Assembly: GCF_004343255.1 (NCBI RefSeq)
Contig: NZ_SMDD01000003.1
Span: forward strand, 248,001 to 312,000
Reading direction: 5' to 3'
Length of the DNA stretch: 64,000 nt
Origin: Laceyella sacchari
Lineage (GTDB): Bacteria > Bacillota > Bacilli > Thermoactinomycetales > Thermoactinomycetaceae
Made by a program: the position numbers and the translations under genes. Shown here one piece after another: positions 60,078 to 64,000 of this stretch (positions within the stretch are counted from its first letter, which is position 1; every line of letters starts with the position of its first letter). The notes below the pieces were generated by a model, which saw only the letters and a list, made by a program, of their open reading frames with translations, had not been told where the DNA came from and searched no databases.

Positions 60078-61182
60078 CTTCGATCACCCGCATCCATTCT
60101 TCATAAGTAGTCCGATTCTGATCTACCAACACTTTTACCGCTTCTTTGAGCCCCCTCACCCCACGTTCCCGCAAAAGAGCTCGCATGTCGGCCAACGAGG
60201 CCCTCTTGGCAATCAGCTGTTCCAGATCCTCATCCATTCCCACCACTTCAAATGCACCCGTTCGCCCATGATATCCCGTGTGTTGGCAGACAGGACACCG
60301 CTCGCCACCGCATTGGTCACAAACCAGGCGCACCAACCGTTGCGCGATCACCCCCGACAACGAAGCGGCGACACGGTACGGTGCGATGCCCATGTCAACC
60401 AGGCGAGTGACTGCCCGAATGGCATCAGATGTGTGTAGTGAAGAGAGCACCAAATGACCTGATAGCGCCGCACCTATCGCAATATTGGCCGTTTCTTCAT
60501 CCCGGATCTCCCCGATCATGATGATGTCAGGGTCTTGGCGCAATACCGACCGCAACCCCCGGGCAAAGGTCAAACCTGCTTTTGGGCGGATTTGGACTTG
60601 ATTAACTCCGTGTAGCTTCAATTCAATGGGGTCCTCCAAGGTGACAATATTGGCCTCTGTCCGGTTTAATGCTTGAATCATGGCGTACAAGGTAGTCGTT
60701 TTGCCTGATCCGGTTGGCCCAGACACAATGACGAGTCCGCTTCCCCGCCGCAAGAGAAGCTCCGTTCTTTCCCGTTCTGCGGGTTGCATCCCCAAATCAT
60801 CCAGCTGATAGGCTTGTTGCTCGTTTTTGAGCAATCGTAACACCACTTTTTCGCCATGGGCCGTCGGTAAAGTAGACACACGGACATCTAGGCAAACATC
60901 CTTTTCCTCCCATCGCATGGCTCCATCCTGGGGCATCCGTTTCTCACCGATGTCCAAGTGGCTGGTGATTTTAATATGGGAGATAAGGGCATTGGCAAAT
61001 GCTTTGGCTATCTGATCCGTCTCAAGCAAAAATCCATCAATGCGTTGTCGAATCCGCACATGCGTTGCCTGTGGCTCAATATGAATGTCACTCGCCCGCT
61101 GTTGGCTTGCTTTAGTCAATAACTGATTGATGAAGTGCATGACATCGTGTTTCTTCCCCACCATCCCATCTCTCCATTTCAT
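60049..61182 (-). CDS. comGA: Competence ATPase ComGA
   Basis: The assembly ATPase of the comG pseudopilus, 377 residues from the first ATG (363 from Met15). GspE/VirB11 family: SDIHIEPQATHVRIRQRID near residue 36, Walker A GPTGSGKTTTLYAM near 164, DPDIIMIGEIRDEETANIA (Asp box and Walker B) near 230, and a zinc tetracysteine CDQCGGERCPVC near 293. The exact start is uncertain; ATG codons at 61182, 61164 and 61140 are in frame and the binding sites are modest. First gene of the seven-gene comG series, which runs through comGG, aroK and yqzE to a terminator. Confidence 0.94.
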   Translation of the reverse strand: MKWRDGMVGKKHDVMHFINQLLTKASQQRASDIHIEPQATHVRIRQRIDGFLLETDQIAKAFANALISHIKITSHLDIGEKRMPQDGAMRWEEKDVCLDVRVSTLPTAHGEKVVLRLLKNEQQAYQLDDLGMQPAERERTELLLRRGSGLVIVSGPTGSGKTTTLYAMIQALNRTEANIVTLEDPIELKLHGVNQVQIRPKAGLTFARGLRSVLRQDPDIIMIGEIRDEETANIAIGAALSGHLVLSSLHTSDAIRAVTRLVDMGIAPYRVAASLSGVIAQRLVRLVCDQCGGERCPVCQHTGYHGRTGAFEVVGMDEDLEQLIAKRASLADMRALLRERGVRGLKEAVKVLVDQNRTTYEEWMRVIEGVEKEQMEC

Positions 61183-61353
61183 CCAAGCAAATTTGGAGTC
61201 GATTTGACATTTTCTACCTTAATATGAAAAATCCTGCCTTTTTTCACCAACAACAGAACGTCTATTCGATTCATTTCAAAAAATAAAAATAAAAAAATTT
61301 CATGGATGGTGCATGACATGAGTCCCATCGGCATACAATAATGATGCCGGCGA

Positions 61354-61428
61354 TGGGGAATAGCCAAGTGGTAAGGCAACGGACTTTGACTCCGTGATGC
61401 GTAGGTTCGAATCCTACTTCCCCAGCCA
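61354..61428 (+). tRNA. tRNA-Gln (TTG)
   Basis: Acceptor TGGGGAA/TTCCCCA, anticodon stem ACGGA/TCCGT with loop CTTTGAC (anticodon TTG), T-loop GTTCGAATCC, discriminator G and encoded CCA. Single gene, followed by a terminator. Confidence 0.95.
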
Positions 61429-61430
61429 AA

Positions 61431-61466
61431 AAAAGTGGTTGACCCAGATGGGACAACCACTTTTTT
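61431..61466 (+). terminator. Terminator after tRNA-Gln
   Basis: AAAGTGGTTG/CAACCACTTT stem with TTTTTT tail on the plus strand. Confidence 0.88.
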
Positions 61467-61483
61467 CATTCAACCTGACCATA

Positions 61484-61517
61484 TAAAGAATGGCTCCCCA
61501 AATGGAAGCCATTCTTC
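61484..61517 (-). terminator. Terminator after terC
   Basis: AAGAATGGCT/AGCCATTCTT stem on the minus strand, directly after the TerC gene. Confidence 0.8.
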
Positions 61518-61522
61518 ACAGA

Positions 61523-62215
61523 CTATGCCGTTTTTTGTTTGCCCATGTTTTTTTTGAGCGTATACCCGATCAAAACGACCAAAACCGCCAACACGATCGG
61601 AATCCCGATGCTCCAGCCTTCCTGTCCTTCCAGCAATGTTTTGGAAATATACGGGTCTTCGACAATCAAACTACCAGCTGTATAACCCAGTATGGCCGAT
61701 CCGACATACATCAACCATGGAATGCGATTCATCACCTTTGCCACCAATCCGCTGCCCCACATGATGATGGGAATGCTAAGAGCCAGTCCAAACAGAACCA
61801 AGAATACGTTCCCATGGGCGCTGGCAGCGACGGCAACCACATTGTCAAGACTCATCACTACATCGGCAATGATAATCGTTTTGATAGCTGAAACCAAGGT
61901 GGTACCCACTGATACATGAGGGCCTTCATCTTCTTCCAGCAAGAGCTTGAGGGCAATCCACAACAGCAACAACCCGCCCATAGTCATCAACAACGGGATT
62001 TCCAACAGATATGTGGCGACGGCGGTCAAGGTTGCTCGCAACAGAATCGCCGCCCCCGCCCCAAAGAGAATCGCTTTCTTCCGTTGCTGTTCCGGCAGAT
62101 TCCGCGCAGCCATGCCGATGACTACCGCATTGTCGCCACTTAAAATAAGGTCCAAGATAATGATGTTGAAAAAACCAACCCAAAATTTCAAATCCATAAA
62201 CCCAATCGCTTCCAT
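61523..62215 (-). CDS. TerC family membrane protein (YjbE type)
   Basis: A 230-residue membrane protein with seven hydrophobic segments and the TerC motifs: IIILDLILSGDNAVVIGMAA near residue 16 and DVVMSLDNVVAVAASAHG near 118, whose acidic residues sit in the membrane. TerC relatives export manganese in Bacillus and are linked to tellurium resistance elsewhere. ATG after GAGGGGCTGAACA. A structured leader lies upstream, but it lacks the GGGGAGUA box of the yybP-ykoY manganese riboswitch that usually controls such genes. Confidence 0.88.
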   Translation of the reverse strand: MEAIGFMDLKFWVGFFNIIILDLILSGDNAVVIGMAARNLPEQQRKKAILFGAGAAILLRATLTAVATYLLEIPLLMTMGGLLLLWIALKLLLEEDEGPHVSVGTTLVSAIKTIIIADVVMSLDNVVAVAASAHGNVFLVLFGLALSIPIIMWGSGLVAKVMNRIPWLMYVGSAILGYTAGSLIVEDPYISKTLLEGQEGWSIGIPIVLAVLVVLIGYTLKKNMGKQKTA

Positions 62216-62290
62216 TGTTCAGCCCCTCATCTAGCAGTAATCTGCAAATCCATCCACCCCGAATCCTCATCCCCCAACCCAGGACGAAAC

Positions 62291-62379
62291 AAGGATGCAC
62301 ACAAATGAACGATTCACACCGGCAGGTTCGGCACTTGCCCCGGTCAAAGGGGCGCCGGGAGGCTTGTCACCCTATCCTT
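62291..62379 (-). ncRNA. Structured leader of terC (unclassified)
   Basis: On the minus-strand RNA a 6-bp stem AAGGAU/AUCCUU (62374-62379 with 62291-62296) closes a region with AGG/CCU, a nested CCGGC/GCCGG stem (62354-62358 with 62319-62323) and an inner GCCCC/GGGGC hairpin (62349-62353 with 62337-62341). The rest of the 62216-62464 gap is less organised. It does not contain the yybP-ykoY hallmarks and matches no riboswitch I can name. Confidence 0.5.
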
Positions 62380-62464
62380 ATGATAAAACGGGTCGCGCGA
62401 TGACAGGAAGGCGTACAACCATAAGTAGCCTGCTTCCCTTCCCGGCACGTTAGCCTGCGATCGT

Positions 62465-63664
62465 TCAGAAATAAGAGAGTTCCTCATCCGGCTGTTCTGG
62501 AACTAAATCAATCACTTCGACGCCATCAACCGCTTCTTGGATCAACCGCTCCAAGTCCAACTTCGCTTCTTGCGCACGAGCCACTTCTTTATCTGGCTTG
62601 GTTTTGGGCGCTTTGGGCAAGAAGACGGTACAACAATCTTCATAAGGCAAAATCGATGTTTCATAAGTGCCGATGCGCTTGGCGATATTCATGATCTCAT
62701 GTTTGTCCATTCCGATCACCGGGCGCAAAATCGGCATACGGGTTACATCATTAATTGCATTCATGCTCTCAAGTGTCTGACTGGCCACTTGGCCCAAGCT
62801 CTCCCCAGTTACCAGCGCCAACGCCCCATTGCGCTTAGCCACCTCTTCGGATATCCGCAACATAATGCGCCGCATGACGGTGATCGAGTACGACTCAAAA
62901 CAGTGTTTGTTAATTTCTGTTTGGATTTCGGTAAAAGGCACCACATGTAACTTAATGCGGCCACCGTAACGCGTAAGCGTCTGCGCCAAATCAATCACTT
63001 TTTGTTTGGCCCGTTCGCTGGTAAACGGATAACTGTGAAAATGGATCGCATGCAATTCAGCACCGCGTTTCAGCGCCAAGTAGCCTGCGACAGGGCTGTC
63101 AATCCCTCCGGATAAGAGCAACATTACGCGCCCGCTCACACCGACAGGCAAGCCTCCCGGCCCGTTGATGTCATTGCCGTAAACGTAAGAATATTTCCCA
63201 CGTACTTCGACATGAACGGTCAACTCCGGATTGTGCACATCTACTTTGAGCTGAGGAAACATCCCCAACAGATAGCCACCCAACCGATGATTCATCTCTT
63301 GTGAACCGAGGGGGAACGTTTTATTGGCCCGTTTGCTGTTCACTTTGAACGTGCGGACGGCATCACGTTGTGACTCAACCAACTCCCGCACCGCACCTTT
63401 AATTTCTTCCCAATCAGAGGCGACACGAATCGCCGGGCTGATGCCTACCAAGCCAAACACTTGAGACACTTCTTCCAAAATAGGCTCGACAGCTTGTTCC
63501 CCGAACTCAATAAAAATGCGCCCATGGGTTTTGTTCACTTGAACGCCTGGAAACCTTCTCACTTTGTCACGGATATTTTTTACCAGACGGTCTTCAAATT
63601 CCGCTTTGTTCTTGCCTTTTAAGGCCAGTTCACCATATCGCACCAAAATGCAGTTTCTTTTCAT
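62465..63664 (-). CDS. thiI: tRNA uracil 4-sulfurtransferase ThiI
   Basis: Makes 4-thiouridine in tRNA and donates sulfur for thiazole synthesis. The 399-residue protein has a THUMP domain (residues about 60-165), a PP-loop SGGIDSPVAGYLALKRG near 188, and ALVTGESLGQVASQTLESM near 280. It lacks the C-terminal rhodanese domain of E. coli ThiI (482 residues), as usual for Bacillus. Its ATG overlaps the stop of the upstream cysteine desulfurase gene in an ATGA junction, as in the B. subtilis nifZ-thiI pair, the sulfur donor and acceptor. Confidence 0.95.
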   Translation of the reverse strand: MKRNCILVRYGELALKGKNKAEFEDRLVKNIRDKVRRFPGVQVNKTHGRIFIEFGEQAVEPILEEVSQVFGLVGISPAIRVASDWEEIKGAVRELVESQRDAVRTFKVNSKRANKTFPLGSQEMNHRLGGYLLGMFPQLKVDVHNPELTVHVEVRGKYSYVYGNDINGPGGLPVGVSGRVMLLLSGGIDSPVAGYLALKRGAELHAIHFHSYPFTSERAKQKVIDLAQTLTRYGGRIKLHVVPFTEIQTEINKHCFESYSITVMRRIMLRISEEVAKRNGALALVTGESLGQVASQTLESMNAINDVTRMPILRPVIGMDKHEIMNIAKRIGTYETSILPYEDCCTVFLPKAPKTKPDKEVARAQEAKLDLERLIQEAVDGVEVIDLVPEQPDEELSYF

Positions 63665-64000
63665 CTCTTACGCACCTTTATCACTTGTTGTAATGATGGA
63701 ATCACCTTTAGCAAGGCTTCCGCCGCATGGCGCACCTCTTTCTCCGTCGTCATCAAGCCCATGCTGATGCGTATGGAGCCCACCGCCGCTTCATCCTCCA
63801 ACCCAATCGCTTTGAGCACCCGACTGGGAACCTCTTTTTTGGATGAACACGCTGATTTGCTGGAAACGAATACCCCCTCTTGCTCCAATGCATGCACGAT
63901 GACCTCTGATTTCAGTCCGGGGAAAGAGAGACTCAATATGTAGGGAGCCCCACCGTTACCGGTCAGATCACCATTGACGCGGACCTCCTTGATTTCAGCG
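63661..64000 (-). CDS. Cysteine desulfurase, C-terminal part (NifZ-like, continues beyond the window)
   Basis: The open frame runs off the window end, covering the C-terminal 112 residues of a PLP-dependent cysteine desulfurase. The active-site cysteine region is seen as FVSSKSACSSKKEVPSRVLK, and the C-terminal GSIRISMGLMTTEKEVRHAA is typical of NifS/IscS. The next gene is thiI, with an ATGA overlap, as in the Bacillus nifZ-thiI pair that makes s4U in tRNA. Truncated only by the window. Confidence 0.9.
   Translation of the reverse strand, partial: AEIKEVRVNGDLTGNGGAPYILSLSFPGLKSEVIVHALEQEGVFVSSKSACSSKKEVPSRVLKAIGLEDEAAVGSIRISMGLMTTEKEVRHAAEALLKVIPSLQQVIKVRKR

Noticed and set aside
62216-62464. 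yybP-ykoY manganese riboswitch upstream of terC
   Set aside because: The GGGGAGUA element and its partner are absent, although the gene family makes the riboswitch likely.

Overview
The window reads as chromosomal DNA of a spore-forming, naturally transformable Gram-positive bacterium of the order Bacillales. The evidence is a bacillithiol enzyme (BshC), an RsfA-type prespore regulator, YlaJ/YhcN- and YqzE-type proteins, the GapA-binding peptide SR1P, a complete comG operon, the MEP-pathway enzyme IspG, and strong AGGAGG ribosome binding sites. Two traits are less typical of Bacillus itself: S-adenosylhomocysteine hydrolase and a FabV-type enoyl reductase. Moderate GC content and several small proteins I cannot place suggest a Thermoactinomycetaceae-like lineage, but that is inference. 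I see no prophage, insertion sequence or CRISPR array.

Layout. 0-5.5 kb: ahcY, bshC, an MFS transporter and a ketopantoate reductase, all on the minus strand. 5.6-10.4 kb: a five-gene acyl-CoA carboxylase / HMG-CoA lyase cluster (yng type) for leucine-like carbon skeletons. 10.9-12.9 kb: RsfA-like regulator, an enoyl-CoA hydratase and a DUF2626 membrane protein. 13-19.1 kb: a compact eight-gene minus-strand unit of redox and sulfur functions (metallo-hydrolase, TlpA thioredoxin, CcdA, ResA-like thioredoxin, rhodanese, CysK, MidA-like methyltransferase, FabV). 19.3-24.2 kb: ylaJ/ylaI/ylaH, nfo, an iron-sulfur-type protein and pepA. 24.5-31.8 kb: yktB, speA, sr1P with its promoter, DUF3055, GAF and DUF1885 proteins, an HTH-TPR regulator facing a 99-residue unknown protein, and a PAP2 phosphatase.

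31.9-42.1 kb: a stalk/M23 peptidase gene split by an in-frame amber codon, the tandem dynamin DynA, rmuC, then an ATP-grasp ligase with a long structured leader, a 48-residue small gene and a divergent class V PLP enzyme. 42.1-43.3 kb: a probable orphan small RNA and a four-tRNA minus-strand cluster (Val, Met, Asp, fMet). 43.4-51 kb: a 59-residue unknown, PgpA-like phosphatase, yjcG/yjcF, PHP phosphoesterase, a three-repeat small protein, a SEC-C protein with an integrase-like middle domain, a G5/3D lipoprotein and a VanW protein. 51.2-56.1 kb: cytochrome bd oxidase (cydAB), a class I glutamine amidotransferase, DUF378, ispG. 56.2-61.2 kb: yqzE, aroK and comGG-comGA. 61.3-64 kb: tRNA-Gln, a TerC-type transporter with a structured leader, thiI and the C-terminal part of its partner cysteine desulfurase.

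Most genes are housekeeping or well-known families. The spots most worth a second look are the amber-split peptidase, the SR1P control region, the ATP-grasp leader and locus, the orphan RNA at 42.3 kb, the terC leader, and the SEC-C/integrase-like fusion. Start codons were chosen by ribosome binding site and family length; several are GTG or TTG.
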